Source: Streptomyces brevispora
Lineage (GTDB): Bacteria > Actinomycetota > Actinomycetes > Streptomycetales > Streptomycetaceae
Length of the DNA: 64,000 nucleotides
Direction: 5' to 3'
Assembly: GCF_007829885.1 (NCBI RefSeq)
Contig: NZ_VIWW01000001.1
Location: forward strand, 1,116,001-1,180,000
Shown here one piece after another: positions 25,498-34,292 of the stretch (position 1 is its first letter; the number at the start of each line of letters is the position of its first letter). Both the position numbers and the translations under genes were made by a program. The notes beneath the pieces are model-generated. The model was not told the DNA's origin, did not search any database, and worked only from the letters and a program-made list of their open reading frames with translations.

Positions 25498-26216
25498 CGA
25501 CCGGGGTACGGCGCAGGATGGGCGTCGAGGAGCGCAGACAGCAGCTGATCGGTGTCGCGCTGGAGTTGTTCAGTCACCGGTCCCCGGACGAGGTGTCGAT
25601 CGACGAGATCGCCGCCGCTGCCGGGATCTCACGGCCACTGGTCTACCACTACTTCCCGGGCAAGCAGAGCCTGTACGAGGCGGCGTTGCGGCGGGCGGCC
25701 GACGAGCTGGCGACCCGGTTCCTGGAGCCGCGCGAAGGTCCCCTGGGCGCACGGCTGTTGCGGGTGATGGGGCGGTTCTTCGACTTCGTCGACGAGCACG
25801 GTCCGGGCTTCGCCGCACTGATGCGGGGCGGCCCGGCCGTGGGGTCGTCGACGACGACCGCGATGATCGACGGGGTGCGGCAGGCGGCCTGCGAGCAGAT
25901 CCTGAACCACCTGGGGGTCCAGGAGCCGCCGCCCCGGCTGGAGTTGGTCGTACGGTCATGGGTGTCGCTCGCCGAGTCGACGGCCCTGATATGGCTGGAC
26001 GGCCGGCGTATCCCGCGCGCGGAGCTGGAGATGCAGCTGGTGCACGACTTCGCGGCGCTGACGGCCGTGAGTGCCGCGTACAACGAGGAGATGGCGGGCA
26101 TCATGCTGCGGGCCCTCGCGCAGGAGCCGGCGGACGGGCCGTTCGGAGACCTGCTGGTGCGGCTGTCCGCGCTGGCGCCCGCCATGGCCGCCGTGCCCCC
26201 GCAGCGGCTGCGGTAG
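25494..26216 (+). CDS. TetR-family transcriptional regulator
   Basis: A 240-residue TetR repressor with the N-terminal HTH complete: RRQQLIGVALELFSHRSPDE, then VSIDEIAAAAGISRPLVYHYFPGKQSLYEAAL. A helical ligand domain of about 180 residues follows. The start ATG overlaps the stop of the truncated hydrolase by four bases. Family relatives often lie beside a hydrolase or desaturase in lipid metabolism, and the upstream hydrolase may have been its original target. It converges on the isomerase gene with only four bases between. Confidence 0.92.
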   Translation: MTTGVRRRMGVEERRQQLIGVALELFSHRSPDEVSIDEIAAAAGISRPLVYHYFPGKQSLYEAALRRAADELATRFLEPREGPLGARLLRVMGRFFDFVDEHGPGFAALMRGGPAVGSSTTTAMIDGVRQAACEQILNHLGVQEPPPRLELVVRSWVSLAESTALIWLDGRRIPRAELEMQLVHDFAALTAVSAAYNEEMAGIMLRALAQEPADGPFGDLLVRLSALAPAMAAVPPQRLR

Positions 26217-26220
26217 GCGA

Positions 26221-26571
26221 TCAGTTCTTGCGGTAGGAGGGGTCCAGGTCGCGGGTCTCGGCCGAGAGGTGGAGGGTCAGCCCGTCGGTCGGCTCGATGT
26301 GGCCGGCCAGCAGTTCCACGACGGATTCGGTGAGCCGCGCCTTGATCTCCGGGGTGCGGCCGGCCAGCAGCGCGATCTCGACGTGGACGATCGCGTCGCC
26401 GTCGGGGGCGTCCGCCACCGCTGTCTCCTCGACCCGGCGGAAGCGCGTCTTGCAGGCGGCGATCTTCGTGGTGACCGTCTCGGCGATCAGCGGGTGCAGC
26501 GCCCCCGCGAAGCCGTGGTGGTCGAAGGTCTCGTCGAGATGGGCGGAGTAGTCGACGGTGATCTGCGGCAT
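26221..26571 (-). CDS. 5-carboxymethyl-2-hydroxymuconate isomerase-like protein
   Basis: A 116-residue tautomerase-superfamily protein of the CHMI (HpaF) family, which isomerises a dienoic acid in homoprotocatechuate breakdown. It starts MPQITVDYSAH, so after Met removal Pro1 is the catalytic base. Later segments (DAIVHVEIALLAGRTPEIKARLTESVVELL) match the trimeric CHMI fold. ATG 26571 follows CAGGAGACC; an upstream extension to 26640 is not needed. No other homoprotocatechuate genes lie near, so the physiological substrate is uncertain. Confidence 0.88.
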   Translation of the reverse strand: MPQITVDYSAHLDETFDHHGFAGALHPLIAETVTTKIAACKTRFRRVEETAVADAPDGDAIVHVEIALLAGRTPEIKARLTESVVELLAGHIEPTDGLTLHLSAETRDLDPSYRKN

Positions 26572-26650
26572 GGCGGTCTCCTGGGCGAAACGTGGGTGGT
26601 GGCCGCCCCTACTCTTCCTCCGACCTGGGAAGGCGCACAAGCCGGGCCCG

Positions 26651-28687
26651 CTATGTGAGCCGTTCGCCGTGGAGTGCGAGCGCCAGGCCCGCCTCCGCGC
26701 TGTCCGCCCGGCCCCGGTCGAAGGCCCGCTGGTAGGCGGCGTCGCCGACGGCCGCGCGGGCCTGGCGTTCGCAGGCCTCGCGCAGCGGGCCCAGCTCCGG
26801 GGTGCCGCGCTGCGGGTGGCCGACCATCCGCCAGTAGACCTGTCCGGTGCCGTACACCCGGGCGGCGTGGGCGCCCTCGCCCTGGGCGGCGACCGCGGCG
26901 GCCAGGATGTCCAGGCCGAGTGCGATGCCGAAGCTGTCGCGGAGCCGGTGCTTGCCGGTGAGCATGGACCGGGCGTGCGCGGCGGCCGCCTCGGCGTGCC
27001 CCTGGAGCAGGGAGATCAGGGCGAGCTGGTAGTCGACGTAGCTGCGGGTCCAGCACTCGTCGAGGGCCGCGCAGGCAGCGCGCAGGACGACCGCGGCCTC
27101 GGCCGCCTCGTCCAGGCGGCCGAGGCCGGTGAGGGCGAAGACGGTGATCAGGTGGCAGCGCAGCCGGTAGGCCGATTCGAGCGGGGTGCAGGCCTCGGTG
27201 CTGCGCAGCACCCGGTCCGCCTCGCGCAAGCTCAGCTCCGGCCGGCCGACCATCAGATGGGTGAGGCCGCGCAGATACGCGGCGGCGAGGACACCTTCGC
27301 CGGACCCGTCGTCGGCCGCCGCCCGTACGCATTCCTCACCGATCCGTTCGGCGGCCGGGTAGTCGCCCTGGAGCATCACGCAGATGCCGAGCACCCACAG
27401 GGCCCGGGTGCGGTGCGGGCCCTGTGCCGGGCCGGCGTCCAGGGCGCGCTGTGCGTAGCCGCGGGTCTGCGGGAGGTGGCCGCAGCAGCACCAGAAGAAG
27501 CCGATCCGGCCGGCCATCTCCTGGGCGGCGGCGGTGTCGTGCGCGAGCAGGTGGTCAAGGGCCGCGCACAGGTCGGCGTGCGAGTCGGCGATGCGGTGGT
27601 ACCAGCTGATCTGGTCGTCGCCGGTCCAGCCCGCGTGGGCGCTGCGGGCCAGTTGCAGGAAGCAGGCGGCGTGCCGGTCGGCCGCGGCGCGTTCCTCGCC
27701 CAGTTCGGCCAGCCACATCCGGCCGTACTCACGGATGGTGTCCAGCATGCGGTGGCGTACTCCGTCGCGCACGACGACCGACTTGGCGACCAGGCCGCGC
27801 AGTGCCGTGCGGACCCCGTCCCCGGTGAGCGGTCCCCCGGCGCAGACCTCACGGGCGGCGGCCTCGTCGAAGTCGCCGCGCAGCACGGCCAGCCGGGCCC
27901 AGAGGAGCCGTTCCAGCGGGGTGCACAGTTCGTGGCTCCAGCCGATGGTGGTGCGCAGGGTGCGGTGGCGCTGCGGCCGGAGCGACGCGTCGGTGAGCAG
28001 ATCGAGGCGGGAGCCGATGCGCAGGGCGATCTGCTCGACTGTGTGTCGGCCGGTGCCCGCCGCCGCGAGTTCGATGGCGAGCGGGATGCCTTCCAGGCGG
28101 CGGCAGATCTCGGCGGCCGCCGCGGCGGTGCCCGGTTCCTCGAACGCGGTGCCCGGTCGGGCCGTGGTGGCCCGTTCGCGGAACAGGGTGAGGGCGTCGG
28201 CGGCGCCGTCGACGGGCAGCGGCTCCACCTCGACGAGCCGCTCGCCCCTGATGCCGAGGGGCTGCCTGCTGGTGGCGAGGACCGTGAGCCCGGGTGAGGT
28301 GGTGAGGATCTCGCCGAGGAGGTGGGCGCAGGCGGGGCGAAGGTGTTCGCAGGAGTCCAGGACGAGCAGCAGCTGTTTGTCGACGAGCCACTCGCACAGC
28401 ACGTCCATCGGCATCCGCAGGGTGTGGTCGCTGAGCCCGACGGCGTCGGAGACGGTGGCGAGGAGCAGTCCGTCGTCGTGGAGCGGGGCGAGGGCGGCCC
28501 ACCAGGTGCCGTCGCGGTATCCGGGTTCCGCATGGCGGGCCGCGCGGACCGCGAGACGGGTCTTGCCGACCCCGCCGGCGCCGGTGAGCGTGGTCAGCCG
28601 GCGGGTGGCGAGGGCGCGTTCGATCCTGCCCAGCTCCGCCTTCCGTCCGACAAAGCTCGTGGTCTCCTCGGGGATGTAGCTGGCCAT
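26651..28687 (-). CDS. STAND/AfsR-like ATP-binding regulator without HTH
   Basis: A 678-residue signal-transduction ATPase. After FVGRKAELGRIE come the Walker A motif GAGGVGKT (residues 36-43), the Walker B LLLVLDSCEHL, the sensor VLATSRQPLGIRGE and the EGIPLAIELAA motif of NB-ARC ATPases. The rest is TPR-like helices. Unlike AfsR or LuxR-type relatives, neither end shows a DNA-binding domain, so it may need a partner. ATG 28687 is chosen at the FVGR domain start; upstream sequence lies in a large hairpin region. It lies downstream of the amylase-pullulanase gene, separated by that hairpin. Confidence 0.87.
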   Translation of the reverse strand: MASYIPEETTSFVGRKAELGRIERALATRRLTTLTGAGGVGKTRLAVRAARHAEPGYRDGTWWAALAPLHDDGLLLATVSDAVGLSDHTLRMPMDVLCEWLVDKQLLLVLDSCEHLRPACAHLLGEILTTSPGLTVLATSRQPLGIRGERLVEVEPLPVDGAADALTLFRERATTARPGTAFEEPGTAAAAAEICRRLEGIPLAIELAAAGTGRHTVEQIALRIGSRLDLLTDASLRPQRHRTLRTTIGWSHELCTPLERLLWARLAVLRGDFDEAAAREVCAGGPLTGDGVRTALRGLVAKSVVVRDGVRHRMLDTIREYGRMWLAELGEERAAADRHAACFLQLARSAHAGWTGDDQISWYHRIADSHADLCAALDHLLAHDTAAAQEMAGRIGFFWCCCGHLPQTRGYAQRALDAGPAQGPHRTRALWVLGICVMLQGDYPAAERIGEECVRAAADDGSGEGVLAAAYLRGLTHLMVGRPELSLREADRVLRSTEACTPLESAYRLRCHLITVFALTGLGRLDEAAEAAVVLRAACAALDECWTRSYVDYQLALISLLQGHAEAAAAHARSMLTGKHRLRDSFGIALGLDILAAAVAAQGEGAHAARVYGTGQVYWRMVGHPQRGTPELGPLREACERQARAAVGDAAYQRAFDRGRADSAEAGLALALHGERLT

Positions 28688-28713
28688 CGTCACCGTCGCT
28701 GAACAGGTGGAGC

Positions 28714-28803
28714 GGCCGGGTCCCGGCCCCCGCGCCCGGTACGGCACCGGCGGGCCGACGGTGCGGCTGCCGGTGCGTACGGGACGGGGGCCGGGACCCG
28801 GCC
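28714..28803 (-). terminator. Long near-perfect hairpin after the amylase-pullulanase gene
   Basis: Outer arms GGCCGGGTCCCGGCCCCCG (28714-28732) and CGGGGGCCGGGACCCGGCC (28785-28803) are 19-base perfect complements. Inside, CCCGGTACGGCACCGGC pairs imperfectly with GCCGGTGCGTACGGG, giving a stem of roughly 35 base pairs. It lies 81 bases past the stop at 28884 and before the STAND gene. Confidence 0.75.
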
Positions 28804-28883
28804 GGGTGGAGTGGAAGGGCACGCCCAGGAGTGTGTTGCTGCGACTCTCCCCGGCGGCTGGCCTCACGGTAGACCTGTTGCGG

Positions 28884-31800
28884 TCAGCGCAGGGAGAACA
28901 CCGCCACCGTGCGTCCCGGAACGGTGAAACTTCCCGAACTCCGCTCGTACGTCGCCTTCTTGACGGTAGGATCCGCGCCCGCCGCCTGGACGGGGTGCAG
29001 GGCGTAGTTCCTGCCCGCCAGGGCGGCGACCTTCTGAGTGGTGGTGCCCGGGGCGGCGTTGAGGACGACCACCAGCTTTCCGAGCCGCATGGTGATCACC
29101 CCGGGGGTCTCGTCCTTGCCGGAGAGCGGGAAGGAGAGCGTGGACTGCACCTGCCCGGCGGTGGAGAGGCCGAAGTCCTTCTCGGTGGCGCGGATGGTGA
29201 GCAGGTCCTGGTACGCGGCCGAGGCGCCGTTGATCTGTGCGCAGCCGGGGCTGATCGCGGCATTGGCCAACAGCGGCCTGGCGTAAGGCCACTTGGCCTC
29301 GTTGTCGGCGGCGGGCGGCAGTCCGCGGCCGAAGCCGTTGCCCGCGCGGCAGTCCCAGTGCAGGGCGTTGAACCAGTCACCGCTGTCGTAGGAGTTGCGG
29401 TCCAGGGACTTGGAGCGCAGCAGGTCGGTGCCGGCCTGGGAGAGCGAGGGGCCCTGCGAGAGGGTGGCCGTCGCCATGGCCAGGACCTGGGCCCTGGCCC
29501 GGTCGGCTGCCGGGGTGCCCGCCGGGAGCTTGAAGGCGAGGGCGTCGTACAGGGTCTCGTTGTCGTGGGCGTCGGCGTAGGCGAGGGCGTCACCGGGGGC
29601 GGCGGCGTATCCGGCCGGGGCTCCGTTGTAGTCGACGTCCGAGCCCTTGACCGTGTTTCCGGAGGTGTCGGTGAAGGTGTAGCCGGCGAGGTTGCCGGTG
29701 AGCCCGACCTTGATCAGGTCCTGGTAGTGGAGCAGCCGGGCCTTCTGCTCGGCCTTCGTGCCGTTTCCGGTGGAGGTGTTGGGGTCGGTGTAGAGGCCGG
29801 TGGCGAAGCCCTGCACGCCGGGGTCATCGTCGAACGGGCCGCCGCCGCGCACCGCGTCGCGGGCCCGGTCGGAGAAGGTGGCGATGCCGGTGCCGGCCAT
29901 GTTCTTCTGGGTGGCCTGGACGAAGCGGGCGTCGTCGGCGATCTCACCGAAGTTCCAGCCCTCCCCATACAGGATGATCTTCTTCCCGTCGACGCCGTCC
30001 CTGGCGACGGTCAGGGCGTCCAGGGCCTTGCGGACGGCCAGGATGTTGTCCTTGGGGTGGTGTCCCATCAGGTCGAAGCGGAAGCCGTCGACCTTGTACT
30101 CCTTGGCCCAGGTGACGATCGAGTCGACGACGAGCTTGCCCATCATGGTGTTCTCGGGCGCGGTGTTGGCGCAGCAGGTGGAGGTGGCGACGGTGCCGTC
30201 CTCCAGCAGCCGCTGGTAGTAGCCGGGCACGATCCGGTCGAGGACGGACTTGTCGTCCTGGCCGGAGGCGACGGTGTGGTTGTAGACGACGTCCATGACG
30301 GTCCGCAGACCGGCGCCGTTCAGCCCCTGCACCATCTGCCGGAACTCGACGGTGCGCTTCGTGCCGTCGGGGTCGGAGGCGTACGACCCCTCCGGGACGG
30401 TGTAGTGCAGCGGGTCGTAGCCCCAGTTGAACGCGTCCTTCGCGGCGGCCTTCGCCACGCAGGCCTGCTGCTCCGTGGAGTCGGGGGCGTAGACGGACAG
30501 GTCGCAGGCCGGCTTCTGCTGGTCCTTCTTCCTTTCCGGGATGGTGCCGATGTCGAAGGCGGGCAGCAGGTGGACGTAGCTGGTGCCGGAGTCGGCGAGC
30601 TGCTTGAGGTGCTTCATCCCGTCGGAGCGGGTGTCGGTGAAGGCGAGGTACTCGCCGGGGTGCCTGGACGTGGGGTCCGCGACCGAGAAGTCGCGGATCT
30701 GGAGCTCCTGGATCTGGGCGTCGCGCAGCGGCACGGCGGCGGGCTTGCGCAGCCCGTCCCAGCCCTTGGGCGCGAGCCTGCGGTCGTCGAGGTCGACCAC
30801 GAGGCTGCGGGCGGAGTCGGTGGTGAGCGCGGTGGAGTAGGGGTCGGTGACCTTGTTGGTGACGAGCTTTTGGACGGTGGGCGCCCAGACGCTCACCACG
30901 TACCGGTAGGGCTTGTCGTTCCAGTTCTTCTTCCCGGTGACCGACCAGACTCCGGTGCCGTCGTCGCGCCGCATCGGGACGGTCCTGCCGTCGAGTTCGA
31001 GCGACACCGTGCGGGCGGTTGGCGCCCAGACGGACAGGGTGGGGATGCCGCCCCGGAAGACCGGGCCGAGCGAGGCGCTGCTCGCCCGCTTCCCGTAGAG
31101 GTCGTCGAGCACACCGGCGCTCTGCACCCCGGTGGCGGCGAGCAGGGCGCCGTTGGCGGCGCGCTGGGTGGCGATCAGCTGGCCGCGCAGGGCGTCACGG
31201 ACCCGGTCCCGGTCGCGGGCGTCCACGGTGAACGCCGGGTAGTCCTTGAGGTGCGGGTACTTGGCCTTCTGCGCGTCGGTCAGTGCGGACGGGTTGAGCC
31301 GCAGCCACTGGCCCTCGTCGGAGAGGGCGCCGTCGACGACGGAGATCCCGCCGTCCCTGGCGTGGACGAGTTGCTGGCTGGTGGCCTCGGTGGCCTTCAC
31401 CTTCCAGACGACGGTGTCGGAGTCGATCCACTGCGCCTCGGCCTTGGTGAGGTCGGGGGCGGGGACGCCGCCGGTCTGCGGGAGCAGGTAGCCGGCCGTG
31501 CCGCCGAGCATCCACACCTCATGGCCGTGGCTCGCGATGTCGAGGGACTGGTCGCTGGGCAGGTCCTTCTCGTCGCCGCGGTGCAGGATGTAGCTGAGCG
31601 AGGTGGCCCCGTCGGTGAGCGGTACCTCGAAGGTGAGGCCCGAGGCGTCCTTCTTCACCGGCTGGAGCGGCTTGGACCAGTCGGTCGGCTCCTTGGCGCC
31701 GGTCCAGGTGTGCAGCCCCCAGCCGGCGTAGTCGCCGTCGGCCCGGTAGTAGTGCAGGACGGCCTTGCCGGTGTCCTGCGGCGGGTAGGCGCCCTCGGGC

Positions 31801-34211
31801 GCGTCGGCCACCTGGCCGTCCTCTCCCTGCGCGATCCAGACCTGTCCGGTCTTCGCGAGGTCGACGGAGCGCTCCGGCCCGTCGGCGGTTCCGGCCTTCT
31901 CCACGGTGTACGGGACCGCGGAGGCGCCTTCCGGCACCTTGATCCAGGCGAAGGCGCCGTAGGCGTCCCGCCCGGTGAACGACGCGGTGGCTTCGCCGGA
32001 CTTGGCCTGCCATCCGTCGTAGTCGCCGTCCGCGCGCCGGTAGTGGATGACGGCGTAGTCGCGTTCGACGGCGACGGGCTTGGCCGGGGCGGGTGCCTGT
32101 CCGGCGGTCGAGGAGGTGAGGGCGCTCGCGGTGCGCCCGGTGCGGTCGACCACAACGGCCTTGTAGCGCAGCGGTGTTCCGGCGGCGGTCGCGTCGCCGA
32201 TGGTCTGGGTGACCTTGTACGGGGCGTGGTCGGCGGTACCGAGGGTGGTCCACTTGCCGTTACCCTGCTGGGCGGCGAAGACGACCCGGTTCAGGGAGCC
32301 GCCGTCCACGTCGGCGGAGATCTCGACGGTGCCGGTGGCTCCGGCGGCCGGTGCCTTCAGGGAGATGGTGGGCCTGGTGGCGGGGGCGCCCAGCGGCTTC
32401 TCGGCGCGCAGCACGATGCTGGACAGGGCCGGCACGGTGACGGTGACCTTCTTGTCCGCGCCGCTGCGGACCGTTCCGGAACCGCCGTACAGCGTACGGA
32501 AGTCCATCCGGGCGGACTCGGTGGGCAGCTCGACGGTCTTCGCGTCGGCGGCGTTGTTGGTGGCGACGACGTACTCGTTGCCGTGCTCGGGGTCCGTGCG
32601 GGAGAAGGCGTGGACGGAGCCCTCGGCGTACCGCTCGGTCTGGACGCCGTCGCGCAGTGCCGGGTTCTTCCGGGTCAGCTCGGAGAGGGCCGCGATGGAA
32701 AGGTAGATGGGGTGCTTGGTGTCGTACGCGTCGGAGGCGTGCGTACGGTCGGTGCCCAGCTCGTCGTCGTCGAGGTAGTCGGCGGTCTTCGAGGCGAACA
32801 TGGTCTGGCGGGCGTCCTTGTCGCCGCCGGCGCCCGTGAAGCCCTGCTCGTCGCCGTAGTAGACGACGGGGTTGCCGCGGCTGAGGAACATCACCTCGTT
32901 GGCCAGCCGGGCCCGCTGGACCAGTTCCGCGTCATCGGCCTTCGGGTTGTCCTGCTTGAGGAAGGTGCCGATGCGGCCCATGTCGTGGTTGCCGAGGAAG
33001 GTCACCTGCTCGTAGGCGTTGGCCTTGTCGGTGGTGTACCGGTAGTCGTCCGCGAAGACGGCGGCGAGCTTCGAGGCCGGGGCGCCCTGCGAGGCGTACT
33101 GGCGGGCCGCTTCCTGGAAGGGGAAGTCGAGCGTCGCGTCCAGCCGGCCCTGGGTGACGTAGGGCGAGGTGATCGCGGTGTCGGCGGAGTAGACCTCGCC
33201 GAACATGAAGAAGTCGTCGCGTCCGTGCTTGGCCGCGTATGTGTCGAGCGCGGTCGCCCACTGGGTCCAGAAGTCCAGGTCGACGTGTTTGACGGTGTCG
33301 ATGCGGAAGCCGTCGATGTCGAAGTCGCGGACCCACTTCTCGTAGATCTTCTCCATGCCGGAGACGACCTCGGGCCGCTCGGTCCACAGGTCGTCGAGCC
33401 CGGAGAAGTCGCCGTAGGTGGTGGACTCGCCGGCATAGGTCGAGTCGCCGCGGTTGTGGTACATCGTCGGGTCGTTGAGCCAGGACGGCGTCTTGCCGCC
33501 GGTGGTGACCGGCTTGTACGGGAAGGAGTCGGCGTCCACCTTCGCCATGCCCGCGGCGTCGTCGAAGGGGCGGCCGTTCCGGTCGAGGTAGGGGTAGGCG
33601 CCCTTGGGCCTGTAGCCGTAGGTCTTCTCGGCGTAGTCGACGGTGTCGGCGGTGTGGTTGGTGATGACGTCGAAGAAGACCTTCATGCCCTTGCCGTGGG
33701 CCTTGTCGATCAGCTTCGTGAGGTCGGCGTTGGTGCCGAAGTGCGGGTCGACCTGGGTGAAGTCGGTGATCCAGTAGCCGTGGTAGCCGGCCGAGGCGTC
33801 CTTGCCGGTGCCCTGGACGGGCCGGTTCCTGAAGATCGGGGCGAGCCAGATCGCGGTGGTGCCGAGCCCCTTGATGTAGTCGAGCCCGTTGGTCAGCCCC
33901 TTGAGGTCACCGCCCTGGTAGAACCCCTTGTCGGTGGGGTCGAAGCCGGTCTCCAGCCGGGAGCCGGTCAGCCCGCCCCGGTCGTTGCCGGTGTCGCCGT
34001 TGGCGAACCGGTCGGGCATCACGAAGTAGAACTGCTCACGGGTCAGATCGTGGCGGGCGGGCTGTGCGGCCAGCTTGGCGTCCGACGGCGCGGCGGGCGG
34101 CCTGGCCGCGGCGGCGGGCAGCGCGGGCACGAGGGCCGCGCACAGGGCGGCCGCGACGACGACGGCGGGCGCCGCTCTTCGCGCGGGCACGCGCGGGGAG
34201 GGACGTATCAC
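28884..34211 (-). CDS. Secreted two-catalytic-domain alpha-amylase / pullulanase
   Basis: A 1775-residue exported starch-degrading enzyme. A signal peptide (about 1-37, ending AAAA) is followed by a first GH13 domain. It shows VITNHTADT, GFRIDTVKHV (nucleophile Asp near 305), FGEVYSA (acid Glu) and LGNHDMGR. A linker leads to two starch-binding pullulanase-type modules (VIHYRRADGDYDGW, VLHYYRADGDYAGW). Next come a CBM48-like module (SVWAPTARTVSLELDG) and a second GH13 domain of pullulanase type (VVYNHTVAS, GFRFDLMGHH near 1375, YGEGWNFGE, YADAHDNETLYD). It would cut both alpha-1,4 and alpha-1,6 bonds outside the cell. The GTG start has AGGAGA upstream. It lies directly behind the alpha-amylase gene. 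Confidence 0.94.
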   Translation of the reverse strand: MIRPSPRVPARRAAPAVVVAAALCAALVPALPAAAARPPAAPSDAKLAAQPARHDLTREQFYFVMPDRFANGDTGNDRGGLTGSRLETGFDPTDKGFYQGGDLKGLTNGLDYIKGLGTTAIWLAPIFRNRPVQGTGKDASAGYHGYWITDFTQVDPHFGTNADLTKLIDKAHGKGMKVFFDVITNHTADTVDYAEKTYGYRPKGAYPYLDRNGRPFDDAAGMAKVDADSFPYKPVTTGGKTPSWLNDPTMYHNRGDSTYAGESTTYGDFSGLDDLWTERPEVVSGMEKIYEKWVRDFDIDGFRIDTVKHVDLDFWTQWATALDTYAAKHGRDDFFMFGEVYSADTAITSPYVTQGRLDATLDFPFQEAARQYASQGAPASKLAAVFADDYRYTTDKANAYEQVTFLGNHDMGRIGTFLKQDNPKADDAELVQRARLANEVMFLSRGNPVVYYGDEQGFTGAGGDKDARQTMFASKTADYLDDDELGTDRTHASDAYDTKHPIYLSIAALSELTRKNPALRDGVQTERYAEGSVHAFSRTDPEHGNEYVVATNNAADAKTVELPTESARMDFRTLYGGSGTVRSGADKKVTVTVPALSSIVLRAEKPLGAPATRPTISLKAPAAGATGTVEISADVDGGSLNRVVFAAQQGNGKWTTLGTADHAPYKVTQTIGDATAAGTPLRYKAVVVDRTGRTASALTSSTAGQAPAPAKPVAVERDYAVIHYRRADGDYDGWQAKSGEATASFTGRDAYGAFAWIKVPEGASAVPYTVEKAGTADGPERSVDLAKTGQVWIAQGEDGQVADAPEGAYPPQDTGKAVLHYYRADGDYAGWGLHTWTGAKEPTDWSKPLQPVKKDASGLTFEVPLTDGATSLSYILHRGDEKDLPSDQSLDIASHGHEVWMLGGTAGYLLPQTGGVPAPDLTKAEAQWIDSDTVVWKVKATEATSQQLVHARDGGISVVDGALSDEGQWLRLNPSALTDAQKAKYPHLKDYPAFTVDARDRDRVRDALRGQLIATQRAANGALLAATGVQSAGVLDDLYGKRASSASLGPVFRGGIPTLSVWAPTARTVSLELDGRTVPMRRDDGTGVWSVTGKKNWNDKPYRYVVSVWAPTVQKLVTNKVTDPYSTALTTDSARSLVVDLDDRRLAPKGWDGLRKPAAVPLRDAQIQELQIRDFSVADPTSRHPGEYLAFTDTRSDGMKHLKQLADSGTSYVHLLPAFDIGTIPERKKDQQKPACDLSVYAPDSTEQQACVAKAAAKDAFNWGYDPLHYTVPEGSYASDPDGTKRTVEFRQMVQGLNGAGLRTVMDVVYNHTVASGQDDKSVLDRIVPGYYQRLLEDGTVATSTCCANTAPENTMMGKLVVDSIVTWAKEYKVDGFRFDLMGHHPKDNILAVRKALDALTVARDGVDGKKIILYGEGWNFGEIADDARFVQATQKNMAGTGIATFSDRARDAVRGGGPFDDDPGVQGFATGLYTDPNTSTGNGTKAEQKARLLHYQDLIKVGLTGNLAGYTFTDTSGNTVKGSDVDYNGAPAGYAAAPGDALAYADAHDNETLYDALAFKLPAGTPAADRARAQVLAMATATLSQGPSLSQAGTDLLRSKSLDRNSYDSGDWFNALHWDCRAGNGFGRGLPPAADNEAKWPYARPLLANAAISPGCAQINGASAAYQDLLTIRATEKDFGLSTAGQVQSTLSFPLSGKDETPGVITMRLGKLVVVLNAAPGTTTQKVAALAGRNYALHPVQAAGADPTVKKATYERSSGSFTVPGRTVAVFSLR

Positions 34212-34243
34212 TCGGGTTCTCCTCGAAGGGGTACGGGTGCGGG

Positions 34244-34272
34244 GCCGGACGGGCCTGTTCGGCCCGTCCGGC
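34244..34272 (-). terminator. Hairpin terminator between alpha-amylase and pullulanase genes
   Basis: GCCGGACGGGCC pairs with GGCCCGTCCGGC around a short loop, just past the alpha-amylase stop. It would separate or attenuate transcription into the downstream gene. Confidence 0.75.
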
Positions 34273-34292
34273 GAGTGGGGCAGGTGACGGCT

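Noticed and set aside
26651..28687. SARP-type antibiotic regulator (AfsR orthologue)
   Set aside because: The ATPase and TPR parts match, but there is no N-terminal OmpR-like DNA-binding domain.
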